Positions 1 to 10,700 of a stretch of DNA of 64,000 bases are shown piece after piece. The stretch's first letter is position 1; every line of letters starts with the position of its first letter. The notes under the pieces were generated by a model, which was given only the letters and a program-made list of their open reading frames with translations, had not been told where the DNA came from and made no database searches. The stretch comes from Apoda limacodes (taxonomy: Eukaryota; Arthropoda; Insecta; Lepidoptera; Limacodidae). The stretch lies in assembly GCA_946406115.1 (NCBI GenBank), contig OX291542.1, forward strand, positions 2,442,959-2,506,958. The letters are read 5' to 3'. The position numbers were made by a program, and so were the translations under genes.

Positions 1-25
1 AGAGGTTTTTTTTTAAATTGTTTAG

Positions 26-241
26 CTTGGCACAACATCTACTGACACCACACTACAACCGCTTGGCACAACATCTACTGACACCACACTACAACCGCTT
101 GGCACAACATCTACTGACACCACACTACAACCGCTTGGCACAACATCTACTGACACCACACTACAACCGCTTGGCACAACATCTACTGACACCACACTAC
201 AACCGCTTGGCACAACATCTACTGACACCACACTACAACCG
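26..241. repeat. 36-bp minisatellite, 6 copies
   Basis: Six head-to-tail, essentially identical copies of a 36-bp unit beginning cttggcacaacatctactga. Because 36 is a multiple of three, open frames run through the array on both strands (a 12-residue repeat); I take these as a by-product of the period, not as genes. Confidence 0.95.
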
Positions 242-652
242 ACGCGAGCGCAGCATTTTTAGTTTGCCCTAGGCTACTTTTTAAACTTGAGCAAAAATTT
301 GTTTTTATCTACTCTGGTAGGTAGGTTTGCACTATTATATCTTCGGCCATATACTTATAAAATACTTGTAAGAGAGGATATTCTACAGTGCGTATGTACA
401 TTATTTTCGAAATTGGCGTCAACTATTTAAACATATTACATATAAAAAGGAATTATTCTTCCGTACCTCTTAAATCCTGATATCTAATACTTCTGAACGA
501 TTAATTTTTGTATTTATTTATTTAGCAGACTCCTGTATCACTTACAGTTTCCTAACACGTGAGACAGGGATAGGTTACATTGTATATCCTCATTATCTAA
601 TTCTTAAGACAAATGATTTAACAACTTATAAACGAATGCAATAAATGTTTCA
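242..652. other. Non-coding stretch, no feature seen
   Basis: AT-rich sequence between the 36-bp array and the coding-like fragment at 653-891. I see no recognisable gene or repeat. Confidence 0.4.
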
Positions 653-891
653 TTAAAAAATATCAGTATCTGGGTACTGAGCGATCAAGGCGTTGAGCAA
701 GTGGCAGGCTTCGTGGACAAAAGCGTGTAGGGCGTGTTCGGTGCAGGTCGGGGGCGCCGTAAGCATGACCCGCGCGCGATGTCAGGGCCCAGCTGGCCAA
801 CCCTGGGCACCACCACGCCACAATGCCCTAGCACGCTGGGACTGTCCACCTTATTATGGAAGACAAGGTTGATGTGCTCTAGGAGTGCCAT
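653..891 (-). pseudogene. Unrecognised coding-like fragment with one frameshift
   Basis: On the minus strand an ATG at 891-889 opens MALLEHINLVFHNKVDSPSV and runs on through VVVPRVGQLGPDIARG. Near 769-772 the frame appears to lose one base; the next frame then continues smoothly as VMLTAPPTCTEHALHAFVHE to a TAA at 655-653. GC content and codon-like texture are well above the surroundings. I do not recognise the family. It could be the 3' end of a decayed or retroposed gene, or a terminal exon with a sequence error. No AATAAA is evident just downstream on this strand. Coding origin is an inference from composition and continuity across the shift. Confidence 0.4.
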
Positions 892-1046
892 CTTACGCCT
901 CAGCTATATGTATATTCCTATCATTCCCTCAACGAACAATGAAGGAAATAAATGCGGATAATACCCATACATTTTTTTTAGAATATACATAATAAAGTCT
1001 AGCAAATTTTTTCTGGACTTTTTCCACCATAAGGTTATACTTAGCA

Positions 1047-1400
1047 TCATGTGGGTCCAGTAATCCAGATGATAGCGTTGTATTCTAATATACTGCGGAC
1101 GTATGTATTGTACAGTGCCACTATTGGTGTGGTCGCTTGTACGGTGAGGCCGCCGCTACGTTTTAATGACGCATTCGCGGAGGTTTCCAAATTGTGCGGG
1201 TGTGTGCGTTTGTCGCAATAGCGGCTGCTCGCTCGTGAGTTTGCCGCTCGAACGTCTTTCGTATGCAGACTACCCCCAGGTACGGTAACATTTGACTGTT
1301 CGCTCACTGTTGACCCACGCTTATCACAAACAGTTTGTTGATTTTGTACTAATTGTTTTATCAGTACGCACTGCTCACAGGTTGTTTTCTCCAACGACAC
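1047..1400 (-). pseudogene. Chimeric LINE-like fragment
   Basis: A 117-codon minus frame. Its last residues, LYNTYVRSILEYNAIIW, resemble the thumb and downstream region of non-LTR reverse transcriptases, where 'YVRSxLEYxxxxW' recurs. The first part has a CEQC...C cluster and is Ser/Thr-rich, a little like a retroelement ORF1. The two parts would not normally sit next to each other, so this may be a junction of remnants. Family uncertain. Confidence 0.35.
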
Positions 1401-1718
1401 AACTTTATAACTGAAGTTATTAACCGTTTTGCGACATTTTAGAGATTACAAATATATGTAGCAAATAACATGATAAACACGTCTGTTCGCTTCGGTTGGA
1501 AGCCCGTATATATGTAAAATCTGAATCACGGAAACTGTTTCGGGGGCGATAAATCGATCTAGCTAGGTTTAATTTTTAGAAAACGACGTTTTATCCGTGT
1601 TTTTAGGCAATGATAAACTGAAAAATATGACGCTTCCTGACATCTATAGGCAAGTAGTATACTATTGTTTTAACCGACATAGCCACACTAAAGGTACTTG
1701 ACAATAGATGGCGTTGTT

Positions 1719-2125
1719 AAAAAAAACCGGCCAAGTACGAGTCAGTCTATGAAAACGGCAAAAACATCACGTTTGTTGTATGGGAGCCCCACTTAAATAT
1801 TTGTTTTTTTTTATTTAATTATTTATTTTTAAAATAGAAATATAAAACTAGATATTCTGTGAATATTTCAAGCGTCTATCTGTTGCCGTTATCAATATTG
1901 AGCAAAAAAAATCACGTTTGTTGTATGGGAGCCCCTTTAAATATTTATTCTATTCTGTTTTTTAGTATTTGTTGTTATAGCGGCAACAAAAATACATCAT
2001 CTGTGAAAATTTTAACTGTCTAACTATCACGGTTTATGAGTTACAGCCTGGTGACAGACGGACAGACAGCGAAGTCTTAGTAATAGGGTCCCGTTTTGTA
2101 CCCTTTGGATACGGAACCCTAAAAA
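1719..2125 (+). repeat. Dispersed lepidopteran repeat (ccggccaagt...acggaaccctaaaa)
   Basis: Begins aaaaaccggccaagtacgag and ends tttggatacggaaccctaaa. Inside, catcacgtttgttgtatggg occurs twice, followed by a gacagacggacagacagcga stretch. This composition is familiar from a high-copy repeat in moth and butterfly genomes. No ORF. A short inverted piece of the same family lies near 58390-58450. Confidence 0.65.
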
Positions 2126-2550
2126 ACGAGCAAAGCTCAGTCTTATAGGTACTATATATTCACACTAAGACTTCGCTGTATATATCTTATGTATAAGTAA
2201 CATATTTGATGAACTTGAACGCCTCCACATTTCACTCGGAGATTTTTTGTACTCGCTTGTTTTATTATAGAACCATCCGCTATCCTTATTACGTCGAGGT
2301 CAATGTCCGATGTGTCAACGCTATCGAATCTATGTATAATAGTGGGTATTAAAATTCAATCGTATACATTTACGGTTACTAATATATAAACAGGCTTTTT
2401 ACCGGACATAAAACATTCGTGAAATGAAATTCCACAACCTGCAAATATAGTTGATTTATACCTTAGCTGTACGCTGTATTGGGCTGTATGTGTGTTCTAG
2501 TCGTATGCGTTAAATACAACCAAGTCATTAAAAATCGGGCAAGATTTTTT
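2126..2550. other. Non-coding stretch
   Basis: AT-rich spacer with no convincing gene or repeat boundary. Confidence 0.35.
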
Positions 2551-2765
2551 TATATAACTAAGGTTGCAAACAAACATACGCCTTGCCTGATGGAAAGCAA
2601 AGCGGTCGCAATTACCTATCCTATAAATGTTTGCAACAACAGGAATGTTATCCATGTGCTGCCGAACATTCAAAATATAATGAATGCCTTTGTAGTCCCT
2701 AACGAAAACCTTGATATTCCACGCTCAGGGCGTTGGAAGAGGAAAAAAAACTCCATAAAACTGTA
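2551..2765 (-). repeat. LINE 3'-tail fragment (minus)
   Basis: Read on the minus strand it contains gcgaccgctttgctttccat, caggcaaggcg and gtttgcaaccttag. This is a diverged version of the 3' tail that ends the LINE at 42650-45090. The fragment is 5'-truncated and non-coding. Confidence 0.55.
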
Positions 2766-3039
2766 GTGCGCTTGCCCATTTAGGTTTGGTGTGAGGATGG
2801 CAGAAAGTTGTGGTTTACTGTGTATAATGGCGAGCAGTGCGATGCTATAAAGAAGCCGTGGGTATCATTTTAAACAATTCCTGCAAACACGATAAAATTA
2901 TATAAATAAGCGGTGGAACAGAGAGCATGGGCAGGCAAAGTCTCTAGACGAGAGGTTTGCTACTATGTACTTGTGAGTTTTGGATCGCTGTCACTACTTA
3001 GAATTGCTGAATTACGTCACAGGGCTCCTTCTTGGACTA

Positions 3040-3235
3040 AGGGTCGGCTCATGTCGCGTCGCAACGTGAACGGGTCCGAGCCGCTTGCACCCAACGGCTT
3101 CCCGCGGCCCTAACTAGGTCGTTAGTCTACCTTGTAGGAGGGCGTCCCACACTGTGCTTTTACCCAACGACTTCCCGCCGCTCTAACTAGGTCGTCGGCC
3201 CACCTAGTGGAAGGGCGTCCTAAACGATGCTTTCC
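3040..3235 (-). pseudogene. RTE-type LINE, ORF2 C-terminus, duplicated 73-bp segment
   Basis: Minus-strand translation gives GRPSTRWADDLVRAAGSRWV (3221-3157). A second diverged copy about 73 bp away (about 3149-3084) reads GRPPTR-stop-TNDLVRAAGSRWVQAA. The 'RWxDDLVxxAGSxW' pattern is typical of the end of RTE/BovB-like ORF2 proteins. Both copies are broken by stops and frameshifts. The tandem arrangement suggests a local duplication of the segment. Confidence 0.55.
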
Positions 3236-3240
3236 GGATC

Positions 3241-4600
3241 GCGGTTTCCCCCTTATAACTTTCCTGTCCCATCATACATTAGTTCTACAAGCGATGTGGC
3301 CTGCTGATTGCCACTTTAGCTAACTAATATTTTAACTGTGTCTGCCGCTCTGGGTATTCCACGTATTTCCCTATTACAGATTCTATACTGTAGGTAAATT
3401 CAAAGTTCTTTACATATACTAGCCGGCCAGTCGATAAACGACATGGTTTTTTAAATGTAGCATACAGTATTATGTAAAATGCCATTACCACATAATGAAT
3501 CAACCCCACTCACCTAATTTAGAACCAACGTTACTTTGTAGTGGTTTTTACGAAGTTGGCATATCAGCAGAATGTCAGTTCGAGACAAAAACTTGTGAGC
3601 ACGTGACTGACGGTGTGCTTTGCCAAGTGTCAGCTTCCTTCTTACGAGGCGGCTGTGTTCATATCGGTATTTTTTTTGTCTAGCAACTAGAAGTTAGAAT
3701 AAAAAATTATTTACTGCGCTATTCTATATACTCTTCACTAAGCTGAAACATATCCTAATCCTTGTAATCCTAAAATTTAAATTTCTGTTATAAATTAAGG
3801 TAATGCAATAGAGATGCGCTTTATGATAAGTATATGAATGTAACGCAATAACCTATTAACCTATTAACACAACACACTAGAAAAGCTTTGTAACTCTTTT
3901 TTCCGCCCTTTAAATGCTATAGTGTATAGAATGTTTACAATTGTATATTTAAGCCACCACCACCAGTTGCGACACCCGGCTTATACTTCCCTTTACTGGA
4001 AATATGTACGGCGTTAATAGTTAATGTATCTGCATAAGTATAGAAAAGAAATTACACAAATGCCGTACAGTAATAAATGACACTACAATTTTGTACAATT
4101 TACTATAAAAATTGCGATTTCAATATTTGCACTGTCTTCCGGTACCGCAACTTTAGTACAGGACTAGGTTTTTCGTTATTTGTTTTAAATGACCTAGCAA
4201 ATAGAAGAAAGCCATAAAAAAATAATTAGTCGTATTGCCTCATTTGCACCTTAGAAGTTCAATTTTCCCATGTACTCACCTGATACCAAAAGTGATGGCC
4301 GACGGTATAGGCTCACCCCTATATTATTTTCTGATATAGTGGCAACCTTCTGAACGTAATTCACAGCAGGTCACTCCTCAGGGCCATTTTGTTCATACGC
4401 TTGTAGTCTATGACTTTTGCTGAAAGTTCTGCTGATTCTCATTAGATATACGTACCAAAAGAAATTTTTGATTTTTATTTTCTTTTATAACTTAAAAAAA
4501 TATAATATTTTTATTTGTATCATGTCACTATTTTATATTTTCTTACACCGATTTTGCCACATGTATATAATATAATAATGTTACCAAGGTTGCGTTGCGC
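3241..4600. other. Non-coding stretch
   Basis: AT-rich DNA with only short frames and no motif I recognise. Confidence 0.35.
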
Positions 4601-4645
4601 CAACACAGGTGGTGGGTTCAATTGTCTTGTTATTGTTTTTACAAA

Positions 4646-4712
4646 TGACGTCAATGTGCATAATAAAGCTTTCAAAACATAGAAGCTACGGTATCTAACC
4701 GTGTGCGTAAAG
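4646..4712 (+). promoter_or_regulatory. Speculative promoter/leader exon of the GTPBP2-like gene
   Basis: The coding exon at 7595 is preceded by a splice acceptor (tttgtttgttacag, ending at about 7588), so at least one upstream leader exon is expected. At 4713 there is a near-consensus donor (aaaggtaagt). A perfect palindromic CRE/ATF site, TGACGTCA, lies 60 bp upstream at 4646-4653. Pairing these with the gene is inference; there is no transcript evidence here. Confidence 0.2.
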
Positions 4713-7317
4713 GTAAGTTATGTTTTTCATAACAGTTTCTGGTTGTTTAATGTATTGCTACGCGCGATTGAGTAATATGTTATTAGTAACGTTACCGTAA
4801 AATAACTGGTCGACAACCGTTGCGGTGTTTTCATTGTTTTGAAAATGGTGGATAATGGTTTAAGGGACAGTTATAGACAAAAATTGTAGAAACGTAACTA
4901 ACAAATCTAAAAAAATATTTTAGAACATAGTTGTACGTATTTGAATATTATGTGTACAGTACATACATATACCTACAGTATCGAACAAATACAATACGCA
5001 ATATGTATGTATATCTTCACTGTTTTTATCCCCATAAGGGGGTAACCAGCAGGTAGATTCCTTTCTGGATACACACCCACATCATAATGTGGTGCAAGGA
5101 CGGCCTTTTTTCACCAACCACTTTAGTCCTGCGTGACACGTGGTGGGCGTATCGCAGCAACACTGTTTGAGATGCAGTGTATCTGTACTGAGGTGTTTTT
5201 ATATTATATGTCCCATACGTCGGAAATATCCAGCTTTAACCCTAGATTACTAAATTATCGCACGGACGTTGTTACTAGACATTCGTAAAGGCTACGACAT
5301 CGAAATAAAATAGCAATTAATAAGAGAATCACAAATTTAACTAATGTAAACTTATAATTAAGTAAATTGTTTGGGCTTTTGTGATAAGAAAATCATGTTA
5401 TTAATATATATTTATTTATTTGACACAATAAGAACACGTGTGTTTGTTGTGCGAACTACAACTGACTTATTTGCATTTAATGCAAAAGTTGTTGTAACTT
5501 TTCTTGACTTAGAAGGACACAAACACATTGTTTCGGTAATTTGGTGCTAAGATAGTGGCTGCTTCAGAAACGTATCAAATAATCTATATACACACTAAAC
5601 TTATAATCGTATATTTTACGACATCCTTGCTATAGGTAGGTACATATATACACAAATTACTCTAGACCACAAGGACAGCGCGTGACACACTGACGGAACA
5701 AATTAGGAAGGAAGGTACTATGAAGCAGGGAACGCGCCTTGGGTACAACGCGAACTTTGATTTTCTGGGAATAATCATTTTTCCATAATAATGTATACGA
5801 TGGCATAGTAATCTAGGGTCAAAGTAATAAGTGGCAAAATGTAAGATGATTAGAACTATAAGAAGTGAGTCAGGATTGGGCAGGAGTGTGCTACTGTTAT
5901 GGTGTAAATTACCTTCAGTTTGTTTTGTCTACCGGGAAGAGATGAACCTGCAACCTCCTCGATCTAACTAACAATATAATTTATTTTTATTTAACTTGTT
6001 TCATTTTCTCTTTCAACCTATTGCACAATAATGTCGGCGAAAATGTTGGCAAATATTGCGTAATTCTTTCTATAAAAACAAAATTCGGAGTGTCCTAGCT
6101 CCTTGAGAGTGAGCAAGACGCACTCATATAGAGGAAAACAAAAATGTAATAATGGTGAGTCATGTTGAGGAAATCCTAATCCTCAAATGCCTCACATGTT
6201 GTTTTCTCGTCACTCATTCATACTGTGTGTGTCAGTGAAGTGAATGTGTTGGTTTTGTCAACTGTAACTTGCTTAAACATACCTAATAGAGTTTGGTAAA
6301 TGAGTGTATGTTGAGAGGAATTGTAAATCTACTATGTGCAAGTAATCTGGAAATGTATTACTTGTCAAAATTATAGTTTATCAATCTCCGCTATCGATGT
6401 ATTTGTCACAGGCCTGGTTGTTTGTAACTTCGCTTCGGAGAAACTAATTGAGCGATTGAGAAGCGATTTATGATAATAACGCATTTTGAGTAGTAACCCG
6501 CAAACGCAGCATAACCGGGCGATCGTGAGTATATGGGCTAAAGCGCAGCCGAGGCACGCACATAGAGTCCGGTTTTGCTCAGTTGTGGCTAAGGCTTGTA
6601 AAGTGCTTTTTTCAAACATGCGTGTAAAAAAACTAACTATAGTGACTGTACTGACAATAATAAAAATAGTATAGGTAATTTTGCCGTTCGAAAAAATGTT
6701 CGTTTTAATTCAAATTACATATTTGACCGCTCAAGCGCTCGAGCGGCCGGCTTAAACATTACCGGTCGCTTTAAAGGCGTAAATTTCCCCTCCTCTTTAA
6801 CTTTTAAACCCTGGACACGTAAAAAAAATTACAATAATATTTAGAACTTTAGAAATATTTAAAAAAATTGTTTAATATAAGTTTTTCAGACATCGCCAAT
6901 TAATTCTCGTATTAATTTTTTTGCATTGCCATAAGTGTTATTTAACTAAAGTGGCTTTAATTTCGTGACTACATTATAATTAATCAACAAAATTATCTTT
7001 AGGGTGCCCCTTTTATTTTATTTTTGTTTTAAAGACAAAATATAAAGTTAAATTCCGAGAAGTTCAGATATAGGTAACGAAAAAGTTCATTTAGTATGAA
7101 ACAAATAGACAGCGATAACTCCCACAGCACAATTGCAATTTCTGTGGCTCCTCATCGATTTTAACAAAAAAATTATAGTCATGATCAAAGCACAAAGAAC
7201 TAGCAGCTAGGTGTAAAATGAGCTAGTTTTATATTTAATTGTACTTGTGTTCAAATTTATACAGGGTTTAGGTTTTCGATACAAATAGTCTTAAATAAAA
7301 TTTCAAGTTATTAAAAA
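4713..7317. other. Non-coding stretch upstream of the GTPBP2-like gene
   Basis: About 2.6 kb of AT-rich DNA. A segment near 5030-5180 (cccataagggggtaaccagc onward) and one near 6370-6640 look like decayed repeats, but I cannot assign them. No coding region supported. Confidence 0.35.
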
Positions 7318-7500
7318 GGATCCTACTACAGACCTCGTATATTGGTTTTCAATCATGTCTACAAAACTAGAGGCATACATATTCTGTTTCAAATCATTTC
7401 TACAAAACTACAGGCATACATATTCTGTTTCAAATCATTTCTACAAAACTACAGGCATACATAGGATTCGGTTTTTAATCATGTCTACAAAATTTCAAAC
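7318..7500. repeat. 41-bp minisatellite, about 3.5 diverged copies
   Basis: The start ctacaaaacta recurs at 7359, 7400 and 7441, with partial copies on either side. The unit contains ggcatacatattctgtttca. It ends less than 100 bp before the first coding exon. Confidence 0.8.
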
Positions 7501-7594
7501 ATACGGTAACCCCTCGTTTGTATCTGTGGATTCGTATTTACTTCTCGGGTTTTAGATTTTAATTTTAATTTTTTTTTGTTTGTTACAGAAGAGA

Positions 7595-7703
7595 ATGGAC
7601 TCTTTCTTTGGCCTATTCGATCCGTCGGAGGGACACAACAGACAGAGAAAGACAACAAAGCCCGATCAGGACAACGTTAGGAAAAAGTCCGATGGTCCTA
7701 AGG
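7595..7703 (+). CDS. GTPBP2: GTPBP2-like exon 1
   Basis: Starts [13 protein letters not shown], reminiscent of the MDS...LFGG start of vertebrate GTPBP2. The donor is aag g|gtgagt, phase 1. An acceptor just upstream implies a spliced 5' leader. Confidence 0.85.
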
Positions 7704-10700
7704 GTGAGTAACGGTCGTTTAACGGATATTCGGACAATACGCAAAAATGGTACCCGTATATTTCCGTTAGTATGTATCCGTACGCAGGTCACAGCCTACT
7801 AATTCACAGATTTTGGTTATTTACAGGCGTGTGTTTACGGTTAACAGTTTTATAATGTAAAAAATATTAATAAACAATTAAAAAGAACTGTGAAGCTGTA
7901 GGTACATTTTTATAGAAATGCCTTTACGTTTCTTCCCCCTCTAAACTCTGGCATATATTTCTTTATTTATTATCAAATAAAAATGATATTAACTTGTTTC
8001 CCAATACAGATTTAAATTGTTAATGAATTGCACTAGGTTGTAATAAATATCAGTTTTTTTTTATTTGTCTGCATTTATAGCAAAAAAAATAAAAAATATG
8101 TTAAATTCCTAAATTATATAATGGAAAGTTTCAAAACGTAATTCTGATGAATATACACATGTTTTTTATATAAAAACTAACTGTTGCGTATTTGAGTACA
8201 TAGTTTTCAACGCAAGCGCAGCCGAGATTTACAATAGCACAGCACGAGTGTTAAATAGACGAATTTCGTGCAATTGCGTACAAGGCTTTGTATATGACCA
8301 GAAAAAAATATAATGTATTGTATGATAATTATGAAAGAATTAGTAGGTACATTTATTTGACTTTTGAGGTACCTAATAAAATGTTGGTGACGTATCGGGC
8401 CAGTTTTATTAAATCAGGATGTGGAAGAATATCCTTCTGCTGCAGTAATTGCACTGCACTGTTACATGACGTTCAATGGCCTTCTAAGTAAAAGGTCATA
8501 GTTTAAAAAAAAGAATAATTTTAAATCAATTATTATCAATTAAGCGCCATTTAGCGGAAGCGTGTCGGACCTCATCCAAGTAGGGTGTACTCGTTGCTCG
8601 TGCTTTAAGACCCGGTACTCCGACTAGAAATTTCAGGATTTACTCGCCCACTTCATATGACAGAAACACAGCTATCTAATATCACATGCATTTGAGCGAG
8701 ACAAAAGACCACAGCGCTTTTCAGTATAAGTAAACGTGAGCGTCTAATCGGTTTTTAGGTATTTACTTGAAAACTAACTCGATTTTTTAGATTTCAGTAG
8801 AAACAGCCATAGACTTTCTAGTTAGCTAGCCATTAATATGAATTTTAATGTAATAGGTTAAAGAATAGCGGTAAGAACCAAAAAAAATTGGGGGTTACCA
8901 GATTTTTTTCTAACGAGGCAAATTTATGCTATCGTGTTCTTGGTAGAACAAGACATTAGGTATATGTTCTTCTATATAGGGTTAAGTTTTTAACCTAAAA
9001 TATTTACTACAAATATTGATTTTTTTCCATTTTAAAAAGTTTCACTTGGCGTTGGTCAGCCTCTTAATGGTGCAACTTTATGCAAGGAGTTGATGAAAAT
9101 ACTACTTATATTATACTGGTTTTGATTTATGGAACGTCTAATATGTAAGAGCAGGACAGATATCGTTAATTTATTTATACAATTATAATATACAATTTTG
9201 AATAATCATTTGTGAAATGTGTCAAAGTAGGACAGATATACATATAAATAGGTGATTGTTGCAGGGCGCCGACGAGGGCGGAGGTCTCACGTGAAGAACG
9301 AGACTTTACCGGAGGAGTCCTCATTCCTGTGTGAGCCGGACCTGAGCACGGAGGTGCTCGTCAAAGACGGGAGCTACATAGAGAGTTACATAGAAGTTAA
9401 TAAGAAAGACGCAGGTATGGTTCACTCTTCCCTACTTCCAAATTCAATTGGTTTTATTTTGAATTTTACTAAGCGTCCGTTACTTGCCTTCATACGACAC
9501 CACTGCTGATGGCGATTTAGCCCATAGACTTCACACACGCCTTTGTGACGTATGCAGGTTTCCTCACGATGTTTGCCTTCACCAGTCATTGGTACACGCC
9601 GAGCTCGAACCTCCGCCCCTTAGAACGAGTTATTGGTACACGCCGAGCTCGAACCTCCGCCCCTTAGAACGAGTTATTGGTACACGCCGAGCTCGAACCT
9701 CCGCCCCTTAGAACGAGTTATTGGTACACGCCGAGCTCGAACCTCCGCCCCTTAGAACGAGTTATTGGTACACGCCGAGCTCGAACCTCCGCCTCTTAGA
9801 ATGAGAGGCCGCTGCCGATGCCACTAGGCCTCCAATTGTGAGATAATTATGTACTTAAATGATCTAAACCAAGAATTTAGGGCGGGCGGAGCCGTTGGAA
9901 AAGTCTAGAACAACATATTAGATTTCGCTCACACAGCGAAACACGCTTAACACGCCACCCATGTACGTGTCCCCGCTAGTTGCCGCCGCGCGACCGTTCT
10001 GGATTACTGTACTGTACCTGTATTCAGCTCTTTACTGAATATACGATTTCATTTACCCGAGTTCTATCGCTTTATTCCTGCACCCTTGCCAACCTATCTT
10101 CACCACATTCGTCACCATTGGCCCCAACAACGCCAAAGTTTCAACAAAGTTAGGCAAAGCTGCCCCTTGACATTTTATTCTATTCTATTTCAAAGTTTTT
10201 ATGTTCTTTGATAAGATTTATTCAAGTAAATAAATTTATTCTAAGCAATAACATAGAATCCACACAAATTAACTATATTTTATTTTTATTATTTTCTTAT
10301 TTTGTGTACTCGATTGTATCGTTAAAAGTTGGCTAATATTGATAATTCTTTTATGTTTTATTAACATTACAAATGTTTCTATAAACATCGTATTTATAGT
10401 AGATGACGGGATGACGGTAAAAGGTCGTTTTATGTTCATAAATATAAATAATGCTGTTTGATTTCTCACTCAGAGTATTTTGTTCATTTTCTACAGTGAA
10501 AAGTTATGCGACATTTGCTCGGTATATAATTAGATCAGTACATCGTTCTGCCTCTCGTTCTGAGGGACGGAGGTTCAAGCCCGGTGTGTACCAATAAGTA
10601 GTTCATAATTTCTCAAGTACATTGATTGATTGACACCTCTGGCTTTTCGGTAAGGTAAAACATCGTGAGGACACCTCCAAACGTCAAAGAGACGTATATG

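Noticed and set aside
18..272. Open frames on both strands through the 36-bp array
   Set aside because: The period is a multiple of three and the unit lacks stops, so the frames follow from the repeat; no start context, splice sites or neighbouring exons support a gene.
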